The notes under the pieces: model-generated
What the model was told of the DNA's origin: nothing
Database searches by the model: none
The model's input: only the letters and a program-made list of their open reading frames with translations
Part shown: in pieces, positions 10,884 to 22,633 of the stretch
How positions within the stretch are numbered: the stretch's first letter is position 1
How the letters are laid out: every line of letters begins with the position of its first letter
Source of the DNA: Zygaena filipendulae
Taxonomy: Eukaryota; Arthropoda; Insecta; Lepidoptera; Zygaenidae
Assembly (NCBI GenBank): GCA_907165275.2
Contig: OU015658.1
Span: 2,554,501 to 2,618,500, forward strand
Direction of reading: 5' to 3'
Length of the DNA: 64,000 bases
Program-made: the position numbers and the translations under genes

Positions 10884-11175
10884 TTTTTAATACAGTTGCG
10901 AAAAAAATGAAAAAATTTAATAAAATATCAAAAACACAACAAACTCAACTAAGTTCCAACTGTGATCAAGAGATGGCGCTAGTCGTATTAGTAATGCGAA
11001 ACGTACGTTTCGCAATGCAAAAAAGTGTGTCAAAGTCGTGTCGCCATTTGACAGTTGGCAAAGAGAACGCACGAGTTCGGGAAAGGTAAACAAAAAGCTC
11101 GAGTATGTAATAGCCCACATCCCGAACGCTAAACGTCCCTGCAATACGCCACTTTTTGAGCAACTGTATTAAAAA
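10884..11175. mobile_element. MITE with TTTTTAATACAGTTGC ends
   Basis: Left end TTTTTAATACAGTTGCGAAA and right end TTTGAGCAACTGTATTAAAAA are inverted copies. About 292 bases, no transposase. It contains the perfect 20-base palindrome TGCGAAACGTACGTTTCGCA (10995-11014), and CATTTGACAGTTGG further on. Short ORFs on both strands here (60-75 codons) are products of the repeat. Confidence 0.75.
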
Positions 11176-11681
11176 GATATTTTCCACATGATAGATATTA
11201 GATACCTACCGAGTAGATAGATAGCTATGTTTTCATACACCTTTACTAGGCCTCATCTTGTAAAGAGAAATAACCCATAAAAAAACCAAAAAATAAATAG
11301 CATACTACCTTAATCTAACTTTGAACTTTGTAAATAAATTTCAAAAATAAAGTCAAATAACGTCAATTTAATAAAAAGAAAGGAAATAAATAGTGTAGGT
11401 GAATAAAATTAAAAATAATTCGACATGAAAGTCTCTAGAACCTAACTGATAACTAAAGAATATTTCTCAAAATTGTTTTTATTTGCAAACAAATCAGGTT
11501 TTAAATTTGTCTCTGGTCAATTTAATTTTAAGATAAAATGAAAATTTAACTTCTAAAGAATAAGTGAACAAAATGTCTGTCTATAAATTAATGTTTTAGT
11601 TTCGTATCATTATGTAGTGCTTGGTACTTAGACATCGCTAATAGTGTTTAAATAAGTAAGTAAATGTATATTTATAGTACA
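11176..11681. other. Non-coding AT-rich stretch
   Basis: Low-complexity A/T-rich sequence with no recognisable feature. Confidence 0.5.
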
Positions 11682-11990
11682 CTAGCTGTGCCCCGCGGTT
11701 TCACCCGCTTGAGTTTCGGAATTCTCGCAGGAACTCCGAAGGAGCTTAAATTACTCCTTACTACATCAGATAATTAGCTGCAGTGAAAGTCCCGTCCAAA
11801 AATTGGTCCAACCGTTTCGGATATTCACCCGCGTGAATTTCGGAATTCCCGCAGGATCTCTTTGTATTAGGATTAGGAACCTTTGCGGACGCAGGCAGGT
11901 CAACCCGCCTAAGTTTCATCGCAGTCGGACCAATGGTTCAGAAACGCATAGAGGACAAACATACGCACATTTATTTTTATTTATAAAGAT
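11682..11990 (-). mobile_element. Composite Helitron-like copy
   Basis: Starts CTAGCTGTGCCCCGCGGTTT. The 3' module then appears twice: CACCCGCTTGAGTTTCGG with ATTCTCGCAGGAACTCC, and about 125 bases on CACCCGCGTGAATTTCGG with ATTCCCGCAGGATCTC. Between them lie CAGTGAAAGTCCCGTCC and CAACCGTTTCGGAT, typical of the long subfamily. The right part (GGCAGGTCAACCCGCCTAAG, CGCAGTCGGACCAATGG) is foreign to the other copies. Right boundary approximate. Confidence 0.7.
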
Positions 11991-13655
11991 GAGGTATTTT
12001 TAAGTATCCAGCCAAGTGAATAAATAGAAAATATAAATATAAAAAGCAATACGAGTCCCAAATAAATTTCCCCGTCGCAATATCGTGGAGAAAAAATAAA
12101 TTCGTAAAAGGAGAGTTTGAGCGCACCTGACGTACTGAAGTAACCAAAAATATAGATAGGTAGGTATAGCTCGATTGGAGCAGGGGTAAAGTCGTGTTCA
12201 CTGACATGACTATTTATGTGATAAAAACATTTGATATCATAAAAAAATAACAAAAATTAGTATAAAGTATAGTTATAATCAGATCGGTTGCAGTAAGTAG
12301 GTGTCTACAGTTGTTTACAAGGTAAAAATATTCCATTTCTCAAATTTTCATATAAAGAAATGCGGCACATAATGGTGAAACAATTCAAGTAGGTGTACAG
12401 GTACAAACCTAATAAAGGTAAATAGTGTTTTTGTCGTCGAATTCCACTTATTGATTTCAGTTTGATATTTTTGTCGTTGGATCTTGATTTTCGGCTGAAC
12501 TTTGGTTGGTTAATTAATTTAACTTTATACTACATATATAACGAATTTTTTCGCACTTTCCGAAAACATGACTAGGATCTTCAAATACGAAGGTCAGTAG
12601 GTAAGTAAAATTACGACAAAATAATAATCATTAAAAAAAAAACTTGTCAATTTATGTTTTTTTTTAATCATTCTCATTATTTTATTTTTATAAAGCATGC
12701 TGAACTCTTCCCTACGTCTATGTAGCGCGGGCTTAGTCCTATTTCCATACATATGAGGCAGACACTGCGTGAGACGGAACGCCGCGCGCCGCCGAAAACT
12801 CCAACAATATACCTACTCCGCCATGCTTGTAGGTACCTACTCAGTTTTTACTTTTTTTTCTCTGCTTTCGTACATTTGGTTTTCTTTTCGGCCAGCGCCA
12901 GCGTTCAGATTTCTCTTTAAAGTAAATTGAGAATACGTAAATACCTACCATCTTTTGTTTAAATTGCTTAGCTCGTAGTTACATACCTAGTGACTGGCCA
13001 TTACAGTGATTTCTAAACTATCATATTTATAATTTTTTAACGTTTTGTAGAAGTCTAACTATACATAGCTCACTACTCACTAAACTAGTGAGCTACTTAC
13101 TTTGATATTGGATCTATTTAATTTTTCAATCGAGGCATTTGTATGGTTAGTCTTTAATAATATTGTACGTGCCCACAAAGCGAAAGAAGCTTAATCTAAA
13201 CTAAGCTCATGTGAACGATGTATCCACCTTCACACTGAAAATAGAGCTAGTCTCTATAAAAATCAGTTTTAGTCAAATGATCTGTACAAAATCACAAAAT
13301 CAACACTCAGTATCTTTTTAAATTCTCAAGTCGACAATATAGCGTAACGACGTTGGAAGCCAATATATCATAAGCCGTCACAGAGCGCGCGTGTGGTTGA
13401 CACGAAAATATTGTGATGCATCAGAACTGCCAAGAATGGGCGAGGGAAGAAGCGGGCGAGGTTTGGTATGGTGCAAGGATAAGTGAGGAGCGGGAAAAAA
13501 TGATATTTTAATTGTAAAATATTATGACGAATAGACGCTTCAGGCAGTGGCAGTTCGAGTAATGCGATGGATTTGTAAATATAACTTCAGTACCTTATAA
13601 TATCATCCTTCTTGAGTGATAAAGGGTATTTACCTAAGCTTTCTATAAGTGAAAG
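11991..13655. other. Non-coding stretch with CpG-richer patches
   Basis: No gene recognised. CpG-richer patches at 12720-12830 (GTAGCGCGGGCTTAG, AACGCCGCGCGCCGCCG) and 13340-13500 (ACAGAGCGCGCGTGTGG, GAAGCGGGCGAGG) stand out and lack repeat signatures, so they may be unique or regulatory. AGCTCACTA and TAGTGAGCT near 13067-13095 form a 9-base stem with a 10-base loop. Confidence 0.4.
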
Positions 13656-13747
13656 AATTTGCAAAACCACTTCATTAGATCCAGAGATTACTCCCTACAA
13701 TGTCACAAACTCACAAACTTTAACTCCTTATAATATTAGTATAGATA
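13656..13747 (-). mobile_element. Worn 5'-end fragment of a Helitron-like copy
   Basis: TTAGATCCAGAGATTACTCC, ACAAACTCACAAACTTTAAC and CTCCTTATAATATTAGTATAGA match, in order, the 5' part of the family in reverse orientation. The hairpin/CTAG end is absent. Confidence 0.5.
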
Positions 13748-14359
13748 AGTCACAGGAAAATACATATTATGAATAATACATACATATAAAATTTTAAGAG
13801 GTTTTTAGAAATACTAAATTACAAATTCGAGTTAAACCTGTTTTTGAAGTCTACTATAAGTCCGTTCTTCTTCTCATAACCGCTTCGGCTCTTAATTTGT
13901 ACCACACACGTTTCGTTTACAAGAATAGCTGGCTAGGGGTGGCTTGGCTTGTACTGTGTCATATAAAAGTACCTACTTTCTGCTCTCTGCTTCACGACGT
14001 CACATACCATGCTGTGGAAAATGTTGTTTTACTTTTTCATCGGAATTCGTCTCTTTTGCAAGATATTATTGTAAATCTGATATTAAAAATCAATGAGTTT
14101 GTAATATTGATTATAATTCCTATGATTAAAGTGTAAATATTGTAATATTCTGTTCAGTGAAAAGTAATTTGGTTTAGTAACTTTTAAATTTTTTTTTTTT
14201 TTTATTAAATCTAAGTAAACAGTCTTAAAGGGAATCTCAAAATTTACATTTCAGAAACCGCGCATAAGAGCATAACGAAGATATCTAAGTACCCTTTAGG
14301 TCGAAAATTACACTAAATGCGAAAGTGAGGTCAAGTAGGAGAGCTCAGTTTATATACTA
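13748..14359. other. Non-coding stretch
   Basis: A 79-codon plus-strand ORF (13897-14136) is hydrophobic, has no recognisable motif and is probably chance. A run of 16 T lies near 14191-14206. Nothing else recognised. Confidence 0.4.
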
Positions 14360-14566
14360 CTAGCGCGCTTCCCCGCGGTTTCACCCGCGTTAACTTCGAA
14401 GTTCCCGCCGGAATTCCGGATTACAATATAGCCTACGTCACTCAGGGATAATGTAGCTTTCTAATGGTGAAAGAATTTTTAAAATCGCTCCAGTAGTTTT
14501 TGAGTTAAACTGTAACAAACGGACAAACAAAAAATCAAATCTTTCGTATAATATTAGTATAGATAG
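14360..14566 (-). mobile_element. Helitron-like copy, third subfamily
   Basis: Opens CTAGCGCGCTTCCCCGCGGT, TTTCACCCGCGTTAAC, CCCGCCGGAATTCCGGATTA, then AATATAGCCTACGTCACTCA, TCTAATGGTGAAAGAATTTT, CCAGTAGTTTTTGAGTTAAA and ends TCGTATAATATTAGTATAGA. Relatives with the same central block (GCTACATTATC, TAGGCTATATTGTA in the other orientation) are at 27601 and 56440. Confidence 0.8.
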
Positions 14567-15644
14567 ATGAATGATAATGATATTTTTTATTCTCAGCCGT
14601 AATCAAAATGATTGCCGTTTGTAAAAATCAATTAGACAGTTTGCCTGCAGCACATAATATGTAGGTTTATAGAGACTGTATATGAAACATATTACTTTTA
14701 AAGTCAATTCGTAAATATTACAGACGTCACACATCAACGCAGTACCTACTTATATCCATATACCACATTTACACCTGTCTGCCTTTTAAATTCGTGCGCG
14801 AGGCGAAACTCTCAAACATCTATTGAAAACCCAAAACAGGGGTGAGCCAACCCCCTAAACCACCCACCTCCACACCCTCGTTATCCCACTTCCCTTCTCC
14901 CCTTTCTTTCCACTAACTTCGCATCGTCATCCGTATTACTTGAGCCTTAACTTATGTGAGGGTATATCACGAAACATGTTGCGACAAACGAAATTGCACT
15001 CTATTTTCTTGTAACTGAAAGTTATATTTTATTTGTGCGGAAAAACTAATTTAAAACACCACTTCACATACAATTTTATTCTCTATGTCGATGTTATTAC
15101 GTGTGGTTGTTGTGTGCACGTCGAAAGATCAATTTTGAGATAGTAGTTGGTACTGATTCCTTTGCATTACTTTTTCCTTCTTTGTGGATGTACTTTATGC
15201 GAGTTTAAGGTCTTATGTGGATAGCGACGCGTTTCGTGTCGCAATTTTCTATAGCTTTTTGTATGACTGTGTGTGATGGCACTTACTCGATACGAATGTT
15301 TGTTGAAATTTCATATTAGGTAAGCATTGATTTAAAAACTTTTTTAAAGTTTTCCTAGATTCAGAGTTCCATGCAAATATCCCTACAAAAAGTGGTATTG
15401 ATAGATAAAGGCGTAAAATAAATCGATTCTTAGGTAAATTATTTTTTTTACCGAATATGAAAAATTCGTGCCTATGCATAGGTATATGACGTAACGTTCA
15501 CACGTCATTTTAAACGTTTTTTGTGAGGAAATTTTTTCGTCTTTGACAGTGTAATACCACCTTGGTTATTTGGTTATTTATTTATAGTAGTCTTGGTTAT
15601 CTATAGTACTAATGATAATAACGGTCCATCCATCATTTGTCTGT
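14567..15644. other. Non-coding stretch
   Basis: Pyrimidine-rich patch near 14840-14935 (CCCACCTCCACACCCTCG, CCCTTCTCCCCTTTC). A 76-codon minus-strand ORF at 15249-15479 shows no domain. No repeat ends recognised. Confidence 0.4.
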
Positions 15645-15830
15645 TAGTATATTTTGTGTTTGCCTATCACGCAAAAACCACTGAACAGAATAGACCCGAG
15701 TTTTCACTTCTAAACGAGTTAATCTAGATGATAAATTCTTAGAACCAGATATTTCGAAATACCTAGATTACGAGTAGACATTATTAAAATATTGCAAAGT
15801 TCCCGAGGGAATCCCGACATTCACGTGCGG
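15645..15830 (+). mobile_element. Degraded Helitron-like remnant
   Basis: TGCCTATCACGCAAAAACCA, GAACAGAATAGACCCGAG and, at the far end, AAAGTTCCCGAGGGAATCCC with GACATTCACGTGCGGG echo the family's order. Both termini are lost and the middle is unlike the others. Confidence 0.4.
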
Positions 15831-15921
15831 GTATTTTCTGGTGCTTATTTATCGAAGGTACTATTCGTAAACGTAAAGGTAGTGCTACTATTTATATAAC
15901 ACTATCAAAAATATAATATCT

Positions 15922-16212
15922 GTCAAATATAAATAAAATTGAAGTGTCTGTTTGTAATTCCAAATTAACAGCTTTTCACTAAATGCGTATGAAGTATATA
16001 CAGTAAGTACTTAGATAAAAAAAAAAAAAACAATTTTCTTAAAGTTTTTCTCTGCCTGTCTGTCTGTTTGTTCCGTATAATCTCTGAAACAGCTAGACTG
16101 ATTTTAACGAGACTTTCACTGGCAGATTGCTGATGTTATAAGGAGTAACTTAGGCTTTTTTTGATTAAAAAAAAATAGTTCCTGCGTGAATTCCGAAACT
16201 CACGCGGGTGCC
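15922..16212 (+). mobile_element. Helitron-like copy, long subfamily, 3' truncated
   Basis: AAAATTGAAGTGTCTGTTTG, TAACAGCTTTTCACTAAATG, CTGCCTGTCTGTCTGTTTG, TCTGAAACAGCTAGACTG, GAGACTTTCACTGGCAGATT and TTCCTGCGTGAATTCCGAAA. It breaks off at CACGCGGGTGCCACAC, inside the terminal hairpin, so the second hairpin arm and CTAG are gone. Confidence 0.75.
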
Positions 16213-18010
16213 ACACAAAAAATAACAAAAATGTCACATTAACGCATTATCATTCACACATGATGTAAATAAATATGGCGCCTAACGCTCTTCCGTGCGG
16301 CCGTGACGATTTCTGCGAATTAACTCCTACCACAAGCCGCGTTACTTCGTTCCAAAAAGTTCACAAGTTTTACAACTCACGGGGGATATCTGCGTACCTA
16401 CCTACACCTAAAATACATAAAACGCAATACAGCTAAATTGAGAACCTCATCCTTTTTTGGATCATTAAGAAAATACTAAATCAAAGGCGTAAAATTTAAC
16501 ATGCTCATTTACTTGCACATTTATGCACATTTATTTTTGTGACTACGTATATTATATCGCTATATAAGTAATTAAAATTAATTACGAACGTACCACATAA
16601 AAATTCTTTAACAAAATTTATTGAAAGACATTTTCAAACCACGTTAATACCCGTCTGCGAATATTATGATCATGTATAATGACGTCATTAGTCAAACAAA
16701 AAATATGAAAATAACATCTTGAGTGCATTTTTAATGCCATCTCTCCGTTTTAATTGAGACCTTAGGCATAAACGACCAAGGTTGATATTTATTTAATTTC
16801 CTTGCCTAATTTGGCATCCTCCCTCGGAGTCTGCAGTTATTTGTCAAACCAGCTAATTGCCTGTTATATTGGGCAAAGAAAGGGACTGTATTGTGATCTT
16901 TTCGGTGTATTAATAAATGGACGATCGGTGAACGTCTGCGACTTAAGGCTATGTCTTCATTATTTATTTTTTCCTTTGTAATTCCTTCAGTAAAAGCTTG
17001 TTCCTTTATTTATCCTCGATATTGTCATGGATATATTTATCTACTCCGTATTATTGTATAAGTCTTTTATAGAACGCCATGGACTACCAATAGTGACGAC
17101 GATTAGGGATACGATTCACGTCGTATCCCGCCATTTTTGTTCGATATTGGTATTGCCAAAAATCATTACTTTGTTGTTTACAAAAATGAGTGATACAAGC
17201 TTTGATAACACACCACCTAATTTCTAATGCAGCAAAGGATATCTCTAACCAATTATTACGAGAAAAGTCGAGAAAACAAATTGAAAAGGCGTAGGTACCA
17301 GGATTTCATGAATTGAAAAATATCAAATAGTACCCAGGTATACTGTATAATTTTCTGAAGATGCAGTGCTATTTCAGAACCTTTTATAGAGGATTCATAT
17401 CATGGATCTTGTATGCAACTGTATTTTTAATTAGGTATTAAAACACTCATGTGAAACAGAAATTCGTGTTTTAATACCCCTCATTATATGCAACAGTTGC
17501 ATAATATTTAACAACAGTTGCATATTCAGCATCTTCACTTATTCATAATACGTACTTTTTGTATTGTGTTTTATTGTTAGTTGTTGTATATCTATTTTAG
17601 TTCTTTTAAAGTAGTCAACCCGAAGAAAAACTGAAATTCAATATAAGACACACAACGAACTCCCTTCTCTGCTGTTGCCCTAATTGTCATCTGTTTGTCT
17701 ATCGATTAGTGTGAATAAATCGAGGGAAAGCCCGGGGTGAGAGTTCGCATGGGCGCGCGAATCCTAGCGAACCCTAATTAAATGGTTTGACACAGTAGCC
17801 GAGTTTCTAAAATTTTATTCACCTACATTTAAAAACGATAAGCGACAATCCAACAGCTTTTTGCGTTTATTACAAGCTTTTTCAACATAATAGGTATGAA
17901 CAATATGTTGTCCGCACTTTTCATAAAAACTTTGCACACCATTTTTCAAGCACTTGCTGGTTGGTATCCGATTGAGATATTTGGCATGGTTATGTAATGC
18001 TTGTGTTTAC
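16213..18010. other. Non-coding stretch
   Basis: Patches of higher GC at 16270-16390 (GGCGCCTAACGC, CCGTGCGGCCGTGACG) and 17710-17780 (AAAGCCCGGGGTGAGAG, GGGCGCGCGAATCCTAG) lack repeat signatures. A 66-codon ORF at 17027-17227 has no recognisable domain. The rest is AT-rich. Confidence 0.4.
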
Positions 18011-18070
18011 ACCCGATAAAAGCCAGCCATTTACGATCTAAACCCGAAAACGGCAGGCTTTTATCGGGTT
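18011..18070. repeat. Hairpin, 60 bases
   Basis: ACCCGATAAAAGCCAGCC pairs with GGCAGGCTTTTATCGGGT with one mismatch, leaving a loop of about 24 bases that holds a further AACCCGAA. It could be a Helitron 3' hairpin of another family, a fold-back element or a structured RNA; the flanks do not decide. Confidence 0.7.
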
Positions 18071-19252
18071 TTAGAGACTCAAACTCCATGATGGCAAATA
18101 GTAGGACAGTCAAATTTAAGCTAGTATGGTTTTGTTGCTATGCGAACTTGCCATGTATTAATTAGGGTCTGAAGTTGGGCCCGGAAGACTGCCACTTGCA
18201 CTCTCTCATGGAAACTCCAATGTCGGGCTTGGGTATCTTTGAGTACCTTATTACACGTCATCAAGCTTTTTTTATTCAATTTAGTCTTCATTTCTTAATA
18301 ATTACTATCAGAAATTATCGCTTTTATTTTTTATCAAGTTTTTTCCGAGGTAGGTTTCCTATAGGCAAATAATTTTCATAGTGGATAAGAAAAATCACAT
18401 GGACGCTCTATCTAAATAGCTATAAAAATAAAAGCTATATTTTATGACTTCTTTTACTTCGCGATAGTTTCTTCAAATTACTTATACAACGTAAGTACCT
18501 AGGTATAAATTCTAATATTCGCTCCATTTCTCGCTTTATGTGTCTTCGAATATTGTCGTTAAACTCCTCGCTCCCTGCAGGAAGGGTGGTTATTATTCAT
18601 TTTTCTCTAGTCAAACCCGGTGTAGGGCTCACTAATGTGCCTCTTCAATATCAACCCCTACGCGTATTTTCGCGACCATGTTTTTTCCTGCGCAATTTTT
18701 TGTTTGTCACCTATCTTTTTCGTACCGCATTGTTCTCGGATTTCCCATCCTTCTCCCTCTATCGCGTCGAGGCGTGGGGTGGCAACAGAAAAATATGATA
18801 CGTTTTTTTTGGGAGGTTAAATTGATTTTTTCTTGCATGTGGATGGACGCCATTTTATGGCGGGCCATCAACTTCAATTTTTTTAACTTATTCTACCAAA
18901 AAATACTATTAAAATAATGGCTGCAATATTTTTTTACTTTTACCATTTTTCTTTACCATTTTTTTAAGTTTTTATATAAAATAATATCTTACCATCATAT
19001 TTTCCATATTTTTTTATCTAATAGGTACTCTATGTTTTTGTAACAAAACAATGATATATAGATACTATCATAAGTTTACGTTTAAAAAGTTTTATCTATC
19101 ATTAAAGTCACAATAACGATAAATTACAGCCACAAATAATAGAAATGAACGTAAAAGTTAACGGCTTACAAAAACCTATTAAAATAAAGCTTAACAAAGT
19201 GTTTGTACTTTTTATTTTACAATAATGAAAAACTGTTTATTGTAGGTGGATT
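18071..19252. other. Non-coding stretch with weak ORFs
   Basis: Three overlapping plus-strand ORFs (61-86 codons, 18538-18917) cover a slightly GC-richer patch. They are phenylalanine- and leucine-rich, in different frames, and carry no motif, so I take them as chance. CGCCATTTTATGGCG near 18849 is a small palindrome. Confidence 0.4.
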
Positions 19253-20657
19253 ATGATTATTATCTTAGATACGAATTCCCTATGTTCATTTATAATGAAG
19301 TTATTACAAATAAATTGTGAGTGTTCACATGTTTTTACGAGTACATTTCCTTCACAGTTTGTGTCTGATACGCATTTTATTAATGTAATAATTCAAAGCA
19401 GTTATTATAGGTTTATAATATTCCGGGTAATAAAGTGTAAAAGAAAACATGTCCTTCGAACCAAAACATAAATTAAGAGGTTTTAAATACGATCTGGGTG
19501 ATCGCAATCAATTCAATTTGTTGTACTTTCTAATTGAACACATCGAAAAAGGCGACATAGAGCATTTCAGTTATCAAATCCTTAACAATTTCTTTGATTT
19601 TTAAGTTCTACTTTTCAATGAGTAATCACCCTTTTGTAATGTATATATAGTTTGCAAAATCGTTTTCGGAGCTCATGTAAGACACTGAAGAAAAAAGCTA
19701 CACAGAGAAGTATCTTTGTTATAAAAAATACAACTGTCAAAATTATTGTCCCATAAAACAAGAAAATCTACCAACTTTGAACATTTTTGAAGAAACGAAA
19801 ATAAATGAGAGAGCCGCCAATTTCTATTCCCACCAAAAAATCCCACCATGAAGTTATTTTGTAACAAGAGTTTTTTTTTAAATTGATTATTTTCTATCCG
19901 GCATGGTATTTTTTTCATTTTTAAATATAAGAACAAAATACGCCAAAGAAGTGAACTTATTGTACATATTAGACATGTTTCTCTCGGGAAAATTTTGTTA
20001 AACCACATTAAAAAGTAAACTGCCAACATTACTATACAGAAAAAGTAATATTAATATTATTATTATAATTAAATATTGTACACATACGTAGTTATATATA
20101 TATATAGTAGTAATACATACTACGTAGGTACATACTAAACACTTGGAGTGAAACGAACCGGTGTAGGTACAAGTCAGGTTTCCTATACCCGTTAGACCAA
20201 ATGGTGCTGTCGTAGTCAATGACAAAAGTATTAAAGAAAGATCGTAGATAGTATTTATTGTTTATGAATGAACAAAATCGAATTAAAATAGTAAAAATAA
20301 TTGTAGATTTAGTTGTACCAAAAAGTTACTCAATCACACATCTTGACATCACCCGAACAATGTCTCACTTAACGACTCTACCACGTAATTTATAACTCTG
20401 TTGGCGACGTAAATTGACAACTTTACGGGTTGCGTGTGGAAACAGTTATCTGCTCAGTTCCAACGGTTAACCACTGGCTATTTCCACATTTTACTATTCA
20501 GATTCTGAGATAGCGGTGTAAATGCAAATTGAACAAAAAAAAAACTCAAGTTAACGTATAGGCTAATGACGCACCGTTGTACGCAGACTAGCTTTTAATT
20601 AAAAAAAAATACTGCGTTAATTGATATAGGTCCTATAACTCAACTTTTTTAAAAAGA
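19253..20657. other. Non-coding AT-rich stretch
   Basis: No gene supported. A 118-codon minus-strand ORF (19673-20029) is rich in Phe, Leu, Cys and Lys from T-rich DNA and shows no domain. (TA)n lies near 20095-20106. Plain AT-rich sequence otherwise. Confidence 0.45.
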
Positions 20658-20936
20658 CTAGCTGTGCCTTACAGTTTCACCCGCATGAGTTTCGGAATTC
20701 ACGCAGGAACTCAAAAGTAGCCTTACTTACTTCTTATTCCCAGTGAAAGTTCCATCAAAATGGTTCCAACCGTTTTGGTGATTAGCTGTTCCTGCGTTAA
20801 TTTCAGAATTCCATCGGGAATTCCGGGATAAAAGTACCCTATGTCCTTGTCTACCGGTTGCCGGTGATCGGTTGAGCCGTCAAAGCATTGAAAGCGTAAC
20901 AGACAGACAGACAGAGTTTCGCATTTTATAGTATTA
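20658..20936 (-). mobile_element. Composite Helitron-like copy
   Basis: CTAGCTGTGCCTTACAGTTT starts one 3' module (CACCCGCATGAGTTTCGG, AATTCACGCAGGAACTC). About 125 bases later a second, TAGCTGTTCCTGCGTTAATT with AATTCCATCGGGAATTCC, leads into GATAAAAGTACCCTATGTCC and an (ACAG)n run. It looks like one copy inserted in, or recombined with, another in the same orientation. Confidence 0.7.
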
Positions 20937-20998
20937 TATTTAATATTGTAAAAATCATTCGGTGAAATAAAGAATATTGTATTGTATTGTAGGTATTT
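20937..20998 (+). repeat. Retroposon-like tail with TTGTA repeats
   Basis: GGTGAAATAAAGAATATTGT followed by ATTGTATTGTAGG looks like the polyadenylation-signal-plus-pentamer tail of a 5'-truncated LINE. It directly follows the Helitron-like copy. Confidence 0.4.
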
Positions 20999-21364
20999 AG
21001 AAAAAAAAAGATTGTGAAAGCAAGCAATTCTTATCGAAGCAATTTTAACTATTTGTTCTAGTTCTTAAGTGCAGATTTTATTTTATCATCCTTTTTATCA
21101 GACCCTAATCTACTTAGATGTTAAATTATTCTTCCATCCTATATCATAAAAGGTATATTCTTTTATGTGACAGAAATGAAATATGTCCTATTGTTTTATT
21201 TAATGAACAAAGATAAAGCATACTTTTGTTTAATTACAGGTATCTGCTGAAGCAAATGAACCAGTCGTGTAGAGCGCAGATCCTATCATCATCGGAAAGG
21301 ATGAATATTCTTTCAAAAGACGGATATCTTTAATTATTATTATATGTACTTATTAAATTGTTAA

Positions 21365-21489
21365 CTAGCTGTTCCCCGCGGTTTCACTCGAGTTGATTTC
21401 GGAGTTCTCGCCTATTCCAGGACAAAAATTACTCTATATCCTTCTCTGCACCCCTGACAACGTGTAATGCAAAATTACGTGCACTTTTT
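21365..21489 (-). mobile_element. Truncated Helitron-like copy
   Basis: CTAGCTGTTCCCCGCGGTTT, CACTCGAGTTGATTTCGGAG, GGACAAAAATTACTCTATAT, CCTTCTCTGCACCCCTGACA. The match fades after AAAATTACGTGCAC and the 5' end is absent. Confidence 0.7.
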
Positions 21490-21594
21490 CCGAACAAAAT
21501 ACCAATTGAATAGTTTATTTTCATAGAAATTTTGCAAAAAAAAAGGAAAGACAAACAAAAAGTACTGGAATCATAAAAAACACATCTCTACTAA

Positions 21595-21791
21595 TATTAT
21601 AAATGCGAAAGTAACTCTGTCTGTCTGTCTGTCAGTTACGCTTTCACGCCTTAACGGCTCAACCGATCATCATGAAATTTTGCACACATATTGTCAGGAG
21701 TACATAGAAGGACATAGGGTACTACTTTTTGTCCTGGAATTCCCGCGGAAACTCCGAAATTAACGCGGGTGAAACCGCGGGGAACAGCTAA
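21595..21791 (+). mobile_element. Full-length Helitron-like copy ending CTAA
   Basis: Starts TCTCTACTAATATTATAAAT after an A, then a (TCTG)n run, ACGCTTTCACGCCTTAACGG, GATCATCATGAAATTTTGC, GGTACTACTTTTTGTCCTGG, GCGGGTGAAACCGCGGGG and ACAGCTAA. CTAA still satisfies the CTRR rule. About 197 bases. Confidence 0.85.
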
Positions 21792-21856
21792 TATTTAATA
21801 TATTAAAAGTTGACTTTTTTGCGTAAATAAGTTCTTCTTCTTCACTTCTTATGTTA

Positions 21857-22087
21857 TCTAATATATATAAATCACGTGTCACGTTGTTTGTCCGCGATGG
21901 ACTCCGAAACCACTGAACGGATTTTGATAAAATTTTGTAACCATTTATAATATGGGCCAACTTAAAAGATAGGATAGTTTTGATCCCGGAATTCCCGCGG
22001 GAACTCTAGGGGTACAAAGAACTTTTCCCCGCAATTCCCGCGGGAACTCCGAAATTACCGCGGATGAAATCGCGGGGGACAGCTAGT
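21857..22087 (+). mobile_element. Helitron-like copy with duplicated inner module
   Basis: Starts TCTAATATATATAAATCACG, then GTGTCACGTTGTTTGTCCGC and GATGGACTCCGAAACCACTG. The block AATTCCCGCGGGAACTC occurs at 21992-22008 and again at 22032-22048. The hairpin is CCGCGGATGAAATCGCGG, the end is ACAGCTAG before T. The same organisation in reverse is at 24193-24442, so this is a true subfamily and not a one-off rearrangement. Confidence 0.8.
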
Positions 22088-22633
22088 CTGACATATAATT
22101 AATAGGCATTGAACCGCATTCGGTACGCAGTCATAGAATTCCAACTGCGGTGAACACAACGATCGGTTAAGTGTATCAATTTCGAACAAAACTTTAATGA
22201 AACTTACGCTCTGTAACCCCAATGTTTTTTGTCTATAATTAATAGAAACGTTAATAAACCCCGAGGGTCTAAAAAAAACTGTTAACACATCGGTCACGGA
22301 TTGTTAGCTCGGTGTTGTTTTTCGAACAACACTCCTATAATTTGAGGCCGTTTCGAACCCACACTTAATTAGGTAGTTAATGGAATTAGCATTCGATTAA
22401 CTTTGAACCGCGATGAAGATAAATCTCGTTGAAAATAACCTTTTTTTTTTCCCAATGAGTTAATGTACTATATTTTTTTAGTTACACTACGTAAAGCAGT
22501 TATGTATAATTTAAAATTAGTCACTACACATTGCTTGCTGTGATTCTATTCTTTTTATTCTAATTTTTGTTTAATGAAATGTTGAAAATCTAGTACCTAC
22601 GACGTTTATAAATAAAAAAATAAATACTTTATT
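22088..22633. other. Non-coding stretch
   Basis: Moderately AT-rich; CGGTTAAGTGTATCAATTTC and similar phrases recall no family. No gene. Confidence 0.4.

Noticed and set aside
19673..20029. 118-codon minus-strand ORF
   Set aside because: Composition is dominated by Phe, Leu, Lys and Cys expected from T-rich DNA; no domain, no splice context.
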